A stretch of DNA of 64,000 nucleotides from JACDER01 sp963717765 (GCA_963717765.1 CAVQWX010000003.1:1-64000), one strand, 5' to 3'. Positions 1-7,951 are shown, counted from the stretch's first letter. Translations and numbers: made by a program. Notes: generated from the letters alone by a model not told the origin.

Positions 1-131
1 TAATCGCCGAGTATCCGTCCGAGGTGGTCCGTGCTCGAGGTCGAAACAGAGTTCTCACAGAAGGGGCCGCATCGCCGTTAAACAACTCCAAGTTTGCGGC
101 GTCACTCGTCTGCGAAAGAGCGCGGCCGAGT

Positions 132-169
132 TTTCTTTGGGGGAGCCTTACATGCACACCCCGCGCCTC
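132..169 (+). repeat. Partial copy of hairpin repeat element (copy C)
   Basis: The stretch starts with TTTCTTTG followed by a G-rich run, and after about 20 bases reads GCACACCCCGCGCC. This matches the 5' part of two fuller copies at 3573-3689 (+) and 6419-6536 (-). The hairpin-bearing 3' part is missing, and sigma-factor homology takes over at about 166. It is best read as the 5' stub of the element left after a deletion. Confidence 0.45.
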
Positions 170-256
170 GTGCGCCAGCTCGAAAGGCAGGCGCTCCGCC
201 GCCTCGCGTCGGTCGCCGGGCTACAGGACGAGGACCGTCACTTGCAGAAGGGCTGA
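152..256 (+). pseudogene. Sigma-factor 3' fragment (region 4.2 only)
   Basis: From 152 the frame reads MHTPRLVRQLERQALRRLAS and continues to a TGA at 254-256. From about residue 5 it closely matches the last helix-turn-helix (region 4.2) of the intact sigma factor at 5298-6203. Similarity continues past the stop: the bases to about 310 match the non-coding sequence after the intact gene, including a CCC-GAAA-GGG hairpin where the intact locus has CCC-AAAAA-GGG. Regions 1 to 4.1 are absent. This is a deletion derivative of a second sigma locus. A GGGGGAG sits before the ATG, so a 34-residue HTH peptide could still be made, but that is speculative. Confidence 0.6.
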
Positions 257-397
257 AGACGGGTGAGGCGGCACCCGAAAGGGAGCGCCCCCGTCCCGCT
301 CCTGCTGGTGCACCGTTACTGACGAGGGTCGGCCCACGGCAGGGGCTCGGGAGCAGCTGTAGGGTCACGCGGCCCCTTTCCAATCGAGGAGACAGCC

Positions 398-1762
398 GTG
401 TCGATCACCCTGGCTCGCGAGCCGATCTCTGCGTATACCCGCGTCACGCCGGTCGGAGTGATCCTGGCCGCCGGAACGGGCACGAGGTTGAACAGCGCGT
501 GCAAGCCGCTGTTGCGCGTCGCCGGCGTGACCCTGCTCGAGCGCGCCGTGGGGACGCTCCGGGAGGCGGGCGTGCAGCGCGTCATCGTCGTCGTCGGCCA
601 TGCGGGCGAGCTTGTCGAGCGCTTCGTCTCCGAGCGACGCCTCGACGTCGAGCTCGTCTGGAACGCGGACTTCCCGCGCGGGAACGGCTCCTCAGCCCTC
701 ATGGGCGGGCGCGCGGCAGGCCAGCGCTTCCTCGTCACAATGGCCGACCACATCGTCGATGCGGCCGCGCTCGCCCAGCTCGTCGCCTGCCCAGCGCGGC
801 TCGCCGTGGCGGTCGACAGCCAGCCGCGGTACTGCGATGTCGCCGAGGCGACGAAGGTGCGCCTCGACGGCCGCCGCGTCGTCGACCTCGGCCGCGGGCT
901 CGAGCGCTTCGACGCCGTCGACGCCGGCATGTTCGTCTGCGACACCGACCTGCTCCAGGTGGCCGAGCGCTCGATCGCGGACGGCGGCGGGAGCTGGAAC
1001 GCGGTCAGGCGGCGCTGCATCGCCGAGGGCCACGAGCTCGAGGCAGTCGATCTGCAGGGGGCGTTCTGGATCGACGTAGACACACCGCAGGAGGCGCGGC
1101 GGGCGGAGTGGCTGCTCGTCGAGCGGGCGGCGGCCAAGCGCGCGGACGGCCCGGTCGCACGCCAGCTCAACCGCCGCCTGTCCCGCCCGCTCTCGCTCCT
1201 GCTCGTCCGCCACGGGGTCTCACCCACAGCCGTCACGATCGCGAGCTTCCTGCTCACCCTCGCCGCCGCCGCCACGCTCGCGCTCGGGAGCCTGTGGCCG
1301 CTCGCGCTGATCGCCGGCGGCGTCCTCGTGCAGCTCGCCTCCGTCTCTGACGGGGTTGACGGCGAGATCGCGCGCGCTTCACTGCGCACCTCCCCCTACG
1401 GCGGCTTCCTCGACTCCGTCCTCGACCGCGCCGGAGACGCTGCCGTCCTCGTCGGGCTGGCGGTGGCAGCCGGCCTGGACACGGCCACCTACGCGCTGCT
1501 CGCGGCCGCGCTCTTCGGCACGCTCCAGGTGCCGTACATACGCGCGAGCTACGAGGCGGCATTCGCGCGCCCGCTCCCGGCCTCGCTCCATCGCCTCGGC
1601 GCCGGCCGCGACGTACGCCTCCTCCTGATCGCCGTCTTCGCCGTCGCGCTTCAGCCCTTCCTCGGCCTCGCGGTCACGGCCGCGCTCGCGAACCTCGAGG
1701 CGGTGCGGCGCTTCGCCGCCGGCTGGCAGGCCCGCGAGTCCTCCGGCGTGGGCGGCGGGTAG
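398..1762 (+). CDS. Bifunctional CTP:inositol-1-phosphate cytidylyltransferase / CDP-alcohol phosphatidyltransferase (IPCT-DIPPS-like)
   Basis: 454 residues from a GTG preceded by GAGGAG. The N-terminal half (about 15-245) is a nucleotidyltransferase with GVILAAGTGTRL and a downstream KPLLRV. The C-terminal half is a multi-pass CDP-alcohol phosphatidyltransferase with the full DG-x2-AR-x8-G-x3-D-x3-D motif (DGEIAR, then GGFLDSVLD). This order is that of di-myo-inositol-phosphate-phosphate synthases, where the first domain makes CDP-inositol and the membrane domain joins it to inositol phosphate. Related actinobacterial proteins may make other inositol phospholipid-like products, so the exact substrate is open. 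No inositol-1-phosphate synthase gene is adjacent. Confidence 0.8.
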   Translation: MSITLAREPISAYTRVTPVGVILAAGTGTRLNSACKPLLRVAGVTLLERAVGTLREAGVQRVIVVVGHAGELVERFVSERRLDVELVWNADFPRGNGSSALMGGRAAGQRFLVTMADHIVDAAALAQLVACPARLAVAVDSQPRYCDVAEATKVRLDGRRVVDLGRGLERFDAVDAGMFVCDTDLLQVAERSIADGGGSWNAVRRRCIAEGHELEAVDLQGAFWIDVDTPQEARRAEWLLVERAAAKRADGPVARQLNRRLSRPLSLLLVRHGVSPTAVTIASFLLTLAAAATLALGSLWPLALIAGGVLVQLASVSDGVDGEIARASLRTSPYGGFLDSVLDRAGDAAVLVGLAVAAGLDTATYALLAAALFGTLQVPYIRASYEAAFARPLPASLHRLGAGRDVRLLLIAVFAVALQPFLGLAVTAALANLEAVRRFAAGWQARESSGVGGG

Positions 1763-1909
1763 GCGCGGCTCGAGAGGGTTCGATGATCGTGTGACTCCGC
1801 TTCCGAAGGCGCCGTTGCGTGGTCTCGGCGAGGCCCCCGCGCCCGCGGCGATCGCGAGCGGGGCGGCGGGGATTGGCCCACCGCCAGCACCACCCTGACG
1901 CTCGACGGG

Positions 1910-3112
1910 CTAGCGATCCTTGAAGCGTGCTGCCTCGTCGGATCCGCCGGTGGCGTCGCCGGTGCTGTACGAGTGAGCGCCGGTGCCCGCGAGGGTGCCG
2001 CGGTCGACGATCAGGTATTCCTCGCGTATCGGACGACCGTCGAACCAGCACTCGAGGATCTCGCGCACTCCGGCTGCATAGCGGGCTTGCGCGGACAGAG
2101 ACGACCCCGACACGTGTGGTGTCATCCCGTGGTGGGGCATCGAGCGCCAGGGATGATCCCTGGGCGCCGGCTGCGGGAACCAGACGTCTCCGGCATACCC
2201 GGCAAGCTGGCCGCTTTCCAGCGCCCGCACGATCGCGTCGCGGTCACAGATCTTGCCGCGGGCGGTGTTGACGATGTACGCGCCGCGCTTCATCTTGGCG
2301 ATCAGGGCGTCGTCGAAGAGGTGCTCGGTCTCGGGATGCAGGGGCGCGTTGATCGTGACTACGTCGCACACACGCACCAGCGACTCGGCGTCCGGGTGGT
2401 AGGTCACGCCGAGCTCACGCTCGACCGTCTCCGGGAGTCGGTGCCGATCGGTGTAGTGCAGTCCCACCTCGAATGGCTTCAGCCGCCTGAGGACAGCGGA
2501 ACCGATCCGGCCGGCAGCGACCGTCCCGACTTGCATTCCTTCGAGGTCGTATGAGCGGGCGACGCAATCGGCGATGTTCCATCCGCCCTTGACCACCCAC
2601 TTATACGACGGGATGTAGTTGCGCACGAGCGACAGGATCATCATCACCACATGCTCGGACACGCTGATGCTGTTCGAATAGGTGATCTCGGCGACGGTGA
2701 TCCCACGCTCGATCGCCGCTTTCAGGTCAACGTGGTCCGAGCCGATTCCGGCCGTGACAGCCAGCTTCAGCCCCGGTGCCTTTGCGATCCTCTCGGCCGT
2801 CAGGTAGGCGGGCCAGAACGGCTGGGAGATTACGATCTCAGCCTCCGGGAGCTCTCGCTCGAAGACCGAGTCTGGCCCGTCCTTGTCCGACGTGACAACG
2901 AACGCGTGGCCGCGCTCCTCGAGGAACCGCCGCAGCCCGAGCTCCCCGGAGACGCTGCCCAGAAGCGCACCGGGCTCGAAGTCGATCCGCTCGGGGGTCG
3001 GCGTCGTTTGACCCTCGTAGTAGCGCTCGATCCTAGGAATCGCCTCGCGAGCGTACGAAGTCGGATACCCGTCAACAGGATCGTCGTACAAGACACAGAG
3101 AACCTTTGCCAC
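1910..3112 (-). CDS. fdh: NAD-dependent formate dehydrogenase
   Basis: 400 residues, the usual length of Pseudomonas-type soluble FDH. It belongs to the D-2-hydroxyacid dehydrogenase superfamily and oxidises formate to CO2 with NAD+ in the cytoplasm. The N terminus reads MAKVLCVLYDDPVDGYPTSY. FDH hallmarks are ISQPFWPAYLT, AGIGSDHVDL, SNSISVSEHVVMMILSLVRN, the Rossmann segment GTVAAGRIGSAVLRRL, the substrate-binding arginine in NTARGKICDRD, and catalytic His in TPHVSGSS. The C-terminal loop (AGTGAHSYSTGDATGGSDEA) is complete. It stands alone, convergent with the upstream gene. The dense conservation suggests an intact, selected enzyme. Confidence 0.95.
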   Translation of the reverse strand: MAKVLCVLYDDPVDGYPTSYAREAIPRIERYYEGQTTPTPERIDFEPGALLGSVSGELGLRRFLEERGHAFVVTSDKDGPDSVFERELPEAEIVISQPFWPAYLTAERIAKAPGLKLAVTAGIGSDHVDLKAAIERGITVAEITYSNSISVSEHVVMMILSLVRNYIPSYKWVVKGGWNIADCVARSYDLEGMQVGTVAAGRIGSAVLRRLKPFEVGLHYTDRHRLPETVERELGVTYHPDAESLVRVCDVVTINAPLHPETEHLFDDALIAKMKRGAYIVNTARGKICDRDAIVRALESGQLAGYAGDVWFPQPAPRDHPWRSMPHHGMTPHVSGSSLSAQARYAAGVREILECWFDGRPIREEYLIVDRGTLAGTGAHSYSTGDATGGSDEAARFKDR

Positions 3113-3160
3113 CTCTGACTCACCTTCCCGCTTGCGCTGGCGTGGCCTTGCCGATTCTAG

Positions 3161-3495
3161 ACGCCTCCGTGCGCGCCGTTCGCGATCTTCGTCGAAAGCC
3201 TCGAAAGCGCGCGCCGAACAGGGTGGCCGCTCAATATCGCCTACTGCCTGTGCGGGCTCGGGTGCGTCGCGGTCGCGAACGGCGAGATCGAGACCCGCCG
3301 CGCGACTCTTGGGTGCGGCCGAGAATGTCGAGGAGCGGATCGGCGAGCAGGCACAGCCCTACGCAAAGCGAGCGTTCGAGGAAGCCGCTGCGGCGGTTCA
3401 TGAACGACTCCAACAACCCTCGGTCGCGGCGGCCCGGGCGGCCGGCCGCGCGCTGAGCGAGGCCGACGCGGTGTCGTTCGCGCTGGCAACGCCGC
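3161..3495 (+). pseudogene. C-terminal remnant of a TPR/ATPase-type regulator
   Basis: Two frames together resemble the C-terminal helical repeats of large LuxR- or cyclase-associated ATPase regulators. One frame (3161 to about 3288) gives NIAYCLCGLGCVAVANGEIE; the second (about 3291-3495) gives RPAARLLGAAENVEERIG and ends in AGRALSEADAVSFALA. The expected order is kept, so one frameshift joins them. Nothing upstream encodes the rest of such a protein, whose N terminus would overlap the fdh start. I read it as a relic, recognised from the family pattern rather than a search. Confidence 0.55.
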
Positions 3496-3572
3496 CGAAT
3501 GGACGCCTCTCTAATGTCAACGCACGTGACCCGCAGGTTTGCCGCTGACCAGGCAGGTCGCGTGGTCCCTAG

Positions 3573-3689
3573 TTTCTTTGACGGGGTCGGTCTGCGCACT
3601 CCCCGCGCCGGTGTCGCGCGCGAATCCGTCAGGTTGACGGAAACGCGTTTCCGCTCAACCGTGCGGCTTTGTGCCGTGTTATCCGTCAG
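3573..3689 (+). repeat. Hairpin repeat element, full copy A
   Basis: About 117 bp. It starts TTTCTTTG, then TGCGCAC and CCCCGCGCCGG, and has three successive inverted repeats. The first is CCGTCA-ggt-TGACGG (3626-3640), the second the perfect palindrome GGAAACGCGTTTCC (3639-3652), the third GCTCAA...TTGTGC (3653-3674) around the conserved core CCGTGCGG. It ends with a second ATCCGTC. Copy B at 6419-6536 keeps all three hairpins with changed bases. The element lies about 285 bp before a SnoaL-like gene. No coding potential is apparent. Confidence 0.65.
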
Positions 3690-3973
3690 ATGACAGCGAC
3701 GACAGCCAGCTTGATGGACTTTCCGTCATCGAGCGTGTCCTCTGACGGTCAGGTGCTTGAAACATGGCCTCCGTCAGGCGCGCCTTGTTCTCCGGGTCGT
3801 TCTCGGTCGGTGCCGGGTCGGGAAGGTAGGCGTGTACGCGGACATTCGCCGTGGCGGTCACGACCTTCGCGGCAGAATCGTTGGCCGAGGGCGTCTCGCA
3901 CCCCACACTCGCTGAGCTGGAGCCTGGCTCGAGGTGGGCCCAGTACGCGCAGCCGCCGTGGCATGCTGTTTGG

Positions 3974-4360
3974 GTGATCGACGAGTTACGGGCCGCAGCC
4001 AACGCGCTGAACAGAGGAGATCCCGACCCTCTCGCGTCGCTGTTCGCCGAGGACGCACAGTGGCGCGGTGTCTCGCACGGACACCTGTGGTGGAAAAGGA
4101 CCTCCTCCTGACGCGGGCCTGACGAGGCCCGTGCGGTCTTGGAGTTCCAGATCAGGAAGCGCGGCGGCGAGCGCATCGCCGTCCAGCCCGAGTTCACGCA
4201 GGTGAGCGGGAACGTCGTGATCGGTTCGACCCGCTGGCACGATCAAGCGGGCAGGCGCCACGAGCGCTACCAGGTCGTGAGCGTTCGCGACGGCAAGATC
4301 ATCGACATGCAGGGCTGCAAGAACCGTCGTCAGGCCGAGCGCTTCGCCCGGAACCGCTAA
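3974..4360 (+). pseudogene. SnoaL/NTF2-like protein with an in-frame TGA
   Basis: One reading frame from GTG 3974 to the stop at 4360, interrupted only by TGA at 4109-4111. The first part reads VIDELRAAANALNRGDPDPL, then LFAEDAQWRGVSHGHLWWKR, typical of the N-terminal half of a SnoaL-like cone fold. After the TGA it continues RGPDEARAVLEFQIRKRGGE and on to KIIDMQGCKNRRQAERFARN. Sequence on both sides of the TGA is well conserved in type and no frame change is needed. Function in this family varies. A nonsense mutation is the simplest explanation. A strong 8-bp hairpin follows the TGA directly. Confidence 0.6.
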
Positions 4361-4439
4361 TGGAGCAGTGTCCACGTACCAGAACCCGGCGTGCGCCACG
4401 CTGCCTGCACCTGAGCATGCGGGCAAGATGGAGGCACGC

Positions 4440-4727
4440 ATGGGGAGTGAGGGGCGAAACTCACAACTGGACGCGGAGGTGGGGCGTCAGCTTGCGGCGT
4501 GTGCGCGCTACGCCGTTCGCGCGAGCGACGGCCGGGACGTCGGCTTCGTCGACTACGTTCGCTACGAGCACCACGCCGGGCGTCCGGACGAGATAGTGGT
4601 TGCACAGCGGCGCTGGCTCCGGAAGGGCCGGCGGAGTTGCGCGCGATTCCGGCGCGGGTGTGCAGGCAGGAGGCGCTCCGAAAGCCCGGCGGCGCGAGTG
4701 CACAGCCGCAACCTGGCTAGGCAATGA
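4440..4727 (+). pseudogene. PRC-barrel-like protein remnant
   Basis: From ATG 4440 the protein reads RYAVRASDGRDVGFVDYVRY followed by EHHAGRPDEIVV, resembling PRC-barrel or DUF2171-type proteins of this lineage. After about 4620 the expected continuation (PAELRAIPARVCRQEAL) is found in the next frame, indicating a frameshift in the run of G and C near 4625. It may be a recently broken gene or a sequence error. Function unknown. Confidence 0.4.
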
Positions 4728-4902
4728 CGTCCGCTTAGTTGTCTCGCGCGCCTGGGAGGCCGATTTGTGCCTCTGGAGCGGCACAACCCAGAACGGACGG
4801 GTTGCTCGCGCGGAGCGGCTGCTTGGGGTCGTCACTGCGAGCGGTACCCTGACTGCGCGAGTGGCCCGTGCGTGTTGCCGATTCAAAGCGGAGAGAGGGC
4901 GA

Positions 4903-5244
4903 ATGGAGACACTGGCGCAGATGAAGTGCGTCGCTTGCCGCAAGGACGCACCGACCGTGACGGATGCCGAGATCGCCGAATTTCATCCCCAAGTCTCTGA
5001 CTGGGAGATAGTGGATCTGGGCGGATTCAAAGGCCTGCGACGCGTCTTTTCATTCGACGACTTTGCGCAGGCGCTGGAATTCACGAACAGGGTGGGCGAG
5101 CTCGCCGATGAAGAGGGTCATCACCCCGCGCTGGTGACCGAATGGGGCAGGACGACAGTCACCTGGTGGACGCACAAGATCAGGGGCCTGCATCGCAACG
5201 ACTTCGTCATGGCGGCGAAGACAGCCGTGCTGTATCAGCCATAG
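4903..5244 (+). CDS. 4a-hydroxytetrahydrobiopterin dehydratase (pterin-4-alpha-carbinolamine dehydratase)
   Basis: 113 residues from ATG 4903, preceded by GAGAGAGGG. The family motif is present: EEGHHPALVTEWGRTTVTWW followed by TH, giving the catalytic HH and distal H. The protein recycles oxidised pterin cofactors or acts in folate-related metabolism. An N-terminal CVACRKDAP pair of cysteines resembles the extension found in many bacterial members. It converges with the sigma-factor gene, separated by a hairpin. Confidence 0.9.
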   Translation: METLAQMKCVACRKDAPTVTDAEIAEFHPQVSDWEIVDLGGFKGLRRVFSFDDFAQALEFTNRVGELADEEGHHPALVTEWGRTTVTWWTHKIRGLHRNDFVMAAKTAVLYQP

Positions 5245-5273
5245 CAGGGGCTCGCGCGCTCCGACCCAGGACG

Positions 5274-5294
5274 GGCGCTCCCTTTTTGGGCGCC
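5274..5294. terminator. Hairpin between convergent pterin dehydratase and sigma-factor genes
   Basis: On the minus strand the sequence is GGCGCCC-AAAAA-GGG-A-GCGCC, a 7-bp stem with one bulged A and an A5 loop, just after the sigma-factor stop. The decayed sigma copy at 256-310 keeps the same hairpin with a GAAA loop, so the structure belongs to the sigma 3' end. There is no U-tract, as is common in high-GC actinobacteria. Terminator is the most likely role. Confidence 0.45.
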
Positions 5295-5297
5295 GCC

Positions 5298-6203
5298 TTA
5301 CCCGTTTAAGCGCGCGTGCAAGTGATGGTCGTCGTCCTGTAGCTCGGCGACCGACGCGAGACGGCGGAGCGCCTGCACCTCGAGTTGGCGCACGCGCTCG
5401 CGCGTCAGCCCCACGCGGCGGCCAATCTGCTCGAGCGTCTTCTGCTCGCCGTCCTCGAGCCCGAAACGCAGTGCGATCACCTCCTTCCGCTCGCGGTCGG
5501 GCAGGCAGCTCAGCGCGGCACGCACGCTCTCGCGACGCAGCGCCACCTGGGCCGCCTCCTCGGGCGGCGGTTCGTCTCCGGCAAGCAAGTCCGCGAGCAC
5601 GGTGTCTTGCTCGTTCCCGACCGGCTGGTCGAGGCTGACCGAGGCACGCGCGCCGGCACGCACCCGCTGCGCCTGCTCGAGCGTCAGGTGCGCCTCCGCG
5701 GCGATCTCGGCGAGCGTCGGCTCACGCCCGAGCCGCGTCAACAGCGTGCGCTCGGCGCGCTTCATCTTGACCAGGTGCTCGACGATGTGCACCGGCAACC
5801 GGATCGTGCGCGCCGAGTCCGCGAGCCCACGCGCGAGCGCCTGGCGGATCCACCAGGTCGCGTACGTCGAGAACTTGAACCCCTTGCGGTAGTCGAACTT
5901 CTCGCACGCGCGCACGAGCCCGAGTGTCCCCTCCTGGATCAGGTCGAGGAACGGCAGACCCTGGTTGCGGTAGCGCTTCGCGATCGACACGACAAGGCGC
6001 AGGTTCGCCTCGACCAACTGTTGCTTGGCGCGATGCTCTCCGCGCTCGATCCGCTTCGCCAGCTCCACCTCCTGCGCCGCGCTGAGCAAGTCGAACCTGG
6101 CCATGTCTTTGAAGAAAAGCTGGAGCGCGTCCGTCGTCTGCTCTGAGCTCAGCGACGGCTGTGCTCGAGACGGGTCCGGGTCCGGGACCGCGCTCGGCTC
6201 CAT
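5298..6203 (-). CDS. RNA polymerase sigma factor, RpoD/SigA-like (sigma-70 group 1/2)
   Basis: 301 residues if started at ATG 6203 (an in-frame start at 6296 exists, but the extra residues look non-coding). Region 1.2 is DALQLFFKDMARFDLLSAAQ. Region 2 has VEANLRLVVSIAKRYRNQGL, DLIQEGTLGLVRACEKFDY, and the -10-binding and melting helix KGFKFSTYATWWIRQAL. Region 3 follows. Region 4 ends in LEQIGRRVGLTRERVRQLEV. There is no long acidic region 1.1, so it could be a group 2 (HrdB/SigB-like) factor. Hairpin repeat copy B lies about 215 bp upstream in the same orientation. Confidence 0.9.
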   Translation of the reverse strand: MEPSAVPDPDPSRAQPSLSSEQTTDALQLFFKDMARFDLLSAAQEVELAKRIERGEHRAKQQLVEANLRLVVSIAKRYRNQGLPFLDLIQEGTLGLVRACEKFDYRKGFKFSTYATWWIRQALARGLADSARTIRLPVHIVEHLVKMKRAERTLLTRLGREPTLAEIAAEAHLTLEQAQRVRAGARASVSLDQPVGNEQDTVLADLLAGDEPPPEEAAQVALRRESVRAALSCLPDRERKEVIALRFGLEDGEQKTLEQIGRRVGLTRERVRQLEVQALRRLASVAELQDDDHHLHARLNG

Positions 6204-6418
6204 TCTTGCCGGGACGGACACTTCGTGGGGGATCGCGCAACCTCTTCGCTGCATGCTGACACGGTGGTCGCAAGCGAGACATGTGCACTGGCCCACTTGT
6301 GGTCTTCGCTCCGACCATACACGCCACTAGGCATGCGGCGCAGATACCGGTCAGGTAGAGCGCTCGAGCGGGAGCTCCTGGACGGAAAAGACCATCGAGG
6401 GGCCTGTGCGCGGCGAAA

Positions 6419-6536
6419 TCTAGACGGATATCGCCGCGCAAAGCCGCACGGTTGCGCGGAAAGCGATTTCCGTCTATAGACGGATATGCGCGCGAATCCG
6501 GCGCGGGGTGTGCGCAGCCGTTTGCCGCCAAAGAAG
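6419..6536 (-). repeat. Hairpin repeat element, full copy B
   Basis: Minus-strand copy of the element at 3573-3689. It contains CTTCTTTGG, TGCGCACACCCCGCGCCGG, the palindrome CCGTCTATAGACGG (6470-6483), GGAAA-TCGC-TTTCC (6458-6471), and GCGCAA...TTGCGC (6436-6457) around CCGTGCGG, then a terminal ATCCGTC. Stem positions differ from copy A but stay paired, which argues for selection on structure or for a mobile-element design. The 215 bp between it and the sigma-factor start hold no gene. Confidence 0.65.
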
Positions 6537-6669
6537 CAACGAGCCGGCATTGAACGGCGGTCGAAGCGTCGATGCGAGTAGGCATGCGTCACCCGTGGAT
6601 GGGTCGAGTCAAGCGCGTGGAGTTGCCACTCGGAGCCGGTTTGACGTGCTCCCCGCCGGTGTTGACAGC

Positions 6670-7530
6670 TTAGGCCGCTTGTTTTTGGTGTTCGTGTAGA
6701 TCCTCCCAGGTCTGGCGGACCTCGTCGGGTGTGCGGTAGTTCAGCCGCGAGTGGGGGCGGTGGTGGTAGCGGTCCACGTAGCCGCCGATCCCGCGTCGGG
6801 CGTCGTCGAGGGTCTCGTACTCGTTCAGCCACACCTCCCGTTCTTTGAGTTTCCCGAACCAGCTCTCGATGAAGGCCTGCGATTCGGGGTCGCGGTAGCC
6901 GCCGCGGCGATGCTTGATTCCGAGCTCGGCGAGCTTCGCCTTGAAGCGACGTGCGGTGAAGGCCGAGCCGTTGTCCGAGCCGAGCGTCAGCTCGCCAGGC
7001 TCGATTCCGTGTGCGGCGGCGGCGCGCTCGACGACCGCGATCGCTTCGTCGGCGCGGCAGCGGAGCTCGAGCTGCCAGGCGACGATCTCGCGGGTGCAGC
7101 AGTCGATGATCGCGTTCAGATACGTCCAGCCGTGCTCGGCGACCCAGACCGAGGTCATGTCGAGCTGCCAGAGCTGGCGCGGTCGCTCGACCCGGAAGAA
7201 GCCGGGCCGCTTCCGCCGTTCGAGCGGCCGGCGGCGTTGGATCAGCTTCCGCTCCCGCATCACCCGCAACACCCGCTTGCGGTTGACCGGCCGTCCCAGC
7301 CTGCGGCGAACGAACGCGGTCACCATCCGGTAGCCGTCCGTCTGGTTCGCGAGCGCCTCCTCGACGATCGCGGCCTCGACGGCGTCCGCCGGCGGCCGAC
7401 GCTGCGGCAGCGTCCGCGGGGTCGGCGTTCGATAGATCGCCTGCCGGGTGATCTGCAGTACGCGCGCCACCGCCGCCGCGGCGAAGCCGCGTGCGACCAG
7501 TTCGCGAGACCGGGCGACGCGCTCGCTCAC
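6670..7530 (-). CDS. IS3-family transposase OrfB (DDE catalytic subunit)
   Basis: 286 residues from GTG 7530. The N-terminal part carries the HTH_21-like segment. The integrase core has the first catalytic Asp in LDMTSVWVAEHGWTYLNAII, the second in LTLGSDNGSAF, and Glu in AFIESWFGKLKERE, then the C-terminal YHHRPHSRLNYRTPDEV. It overlaps orfA by four bases (GTGA). Most IS3 elements make a frameshifted OrfAB; here a stop-start coupling is also possible. Confidence 0.9.
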   Translation of the reverse strand: MSERVARSRELVARGFAAAAVARVLQITRQAIYRTPTPRTLPQRRPPADAVEAAIVEEALANQTDGYRMVTAFVRRRLGRPVNRKRVLRVMRERKLIQRRRPLERRKRPGFFRVERPRQLWQLDMTSVWVAEHGWTYLNAIIDCCTREIVAWQLELRCRADEAIAVVERAAAAHGIEPGELTLGSDNGSAFTARRFKAKLAELGIKHRRGGYRDPESQAFIESWFGKLKEREVWLNEYETLDDARRGIGGYVDRYHHRPHSRLNYRTPDEVRQTWEDLHEHQKQAA

Positions 7531-7826
7531 TCCCAGCCCCGCAATGCTTCCCCCGCGATCTCGAGCTCGTACGTCTTCCGACCCAACGCCCGCTCGAGCT
7601 CACGGATCTTCCGCCGCAGCTCTTTCTCACCGTTGCGCTCGTCCTTGCCCGCGAGCACCTCGCGCCCGCCCTCGAGCAGCTTGTCGCGCCAGCCGTAGAA
7701 GAGCGTCTCCGAGATCTCGTGCTCCCGGCAGACCTCCTTCACCGTCCGGTCGCTGCGCAGCCCGGCCAGCACGATCTCGATCTTCTGCTGCGCCGTCCAA
7801 CTCCGGTACTTCCGTTGCTCGCTCAA
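7527..7826 (-). CDS. IS3-family transposase OrfA (HTH, leucine-zipper subunit)
   Basis: About 99 residues from TTG 7826, chosen because GGGAGAC precedes it and the length fits OrfA; a longer in-frame start lies at 7919. The HTH is KYRSWTAQQKIEIVLAGLRS with EVCREHEISETLFYGWRDKL. A C-terminal coiled coil, EKELRRKIRELERALGRKTY, matches the zipper that mediates OrfA/OrfAB assembly. It ends in TGA overlapping the GTG of orfB. Confidence 0.85.
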   Translation of the reverse strand: MSEQRKYRSWTAQQKIEIVLAGLRSDRTVKEVCREHEISETLFYGWRDKLLEGGREVLAGKDERNGEKELRRKIRELERALGRKTYELEIAGEALRGWE

Positions 7827-7951
7827 CCCAGTCTCCCTTCGGTCGAGCGGCCCATCCTGAGCCGACCGCCGGACGATCTCTCCGCGGCTACGCCCCTCCG
7901 AGATCGTCCGACGCGTCAACCCAGCTACCTGTCAACACGGGACCGGGGAGC

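Larger units (their letters stand above)
6648..7951 (-). mobile_element. IS3-family insertion sequence
   Basis: About 1.3 kb containing overlapping orfA and orfB, bounded by imperfect inverted repeats. The left end is GCTCCCCGCCGGTGTTGACAG and the right end, reversed, is GCTCCCCGGTCCCGTGTTGACAG. The strongest shared core is GTGTTGACAG (left 6659-6668, right 7929-7938 reversed). No clear target duplication is seen. The right end falls inside an IS1380-type transposase gene, so this element landed in an older one. Both ORFs look intact, so it may be functional. Confidence 0.8.

Noticed and set aside
94..1389. Long Arg/Ala/Gly-rich ORFs overlapping the nucleotidyltransferase-phosphatidyltransferase gene on both strands
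   Set aside because: High-GC shadow frames. The real frame has intact catalytic motifs and a ribosome site; the others are low-complexity with no recognisable domain.
6149..7630. 493-residue minus-strand ORF spanning the sigma upstream region, the repeat element and the transposase
   Set aside because: It is out of frame with orfB and runs through a non-coding repeat; composition is typical of antisense GC-rich frames.
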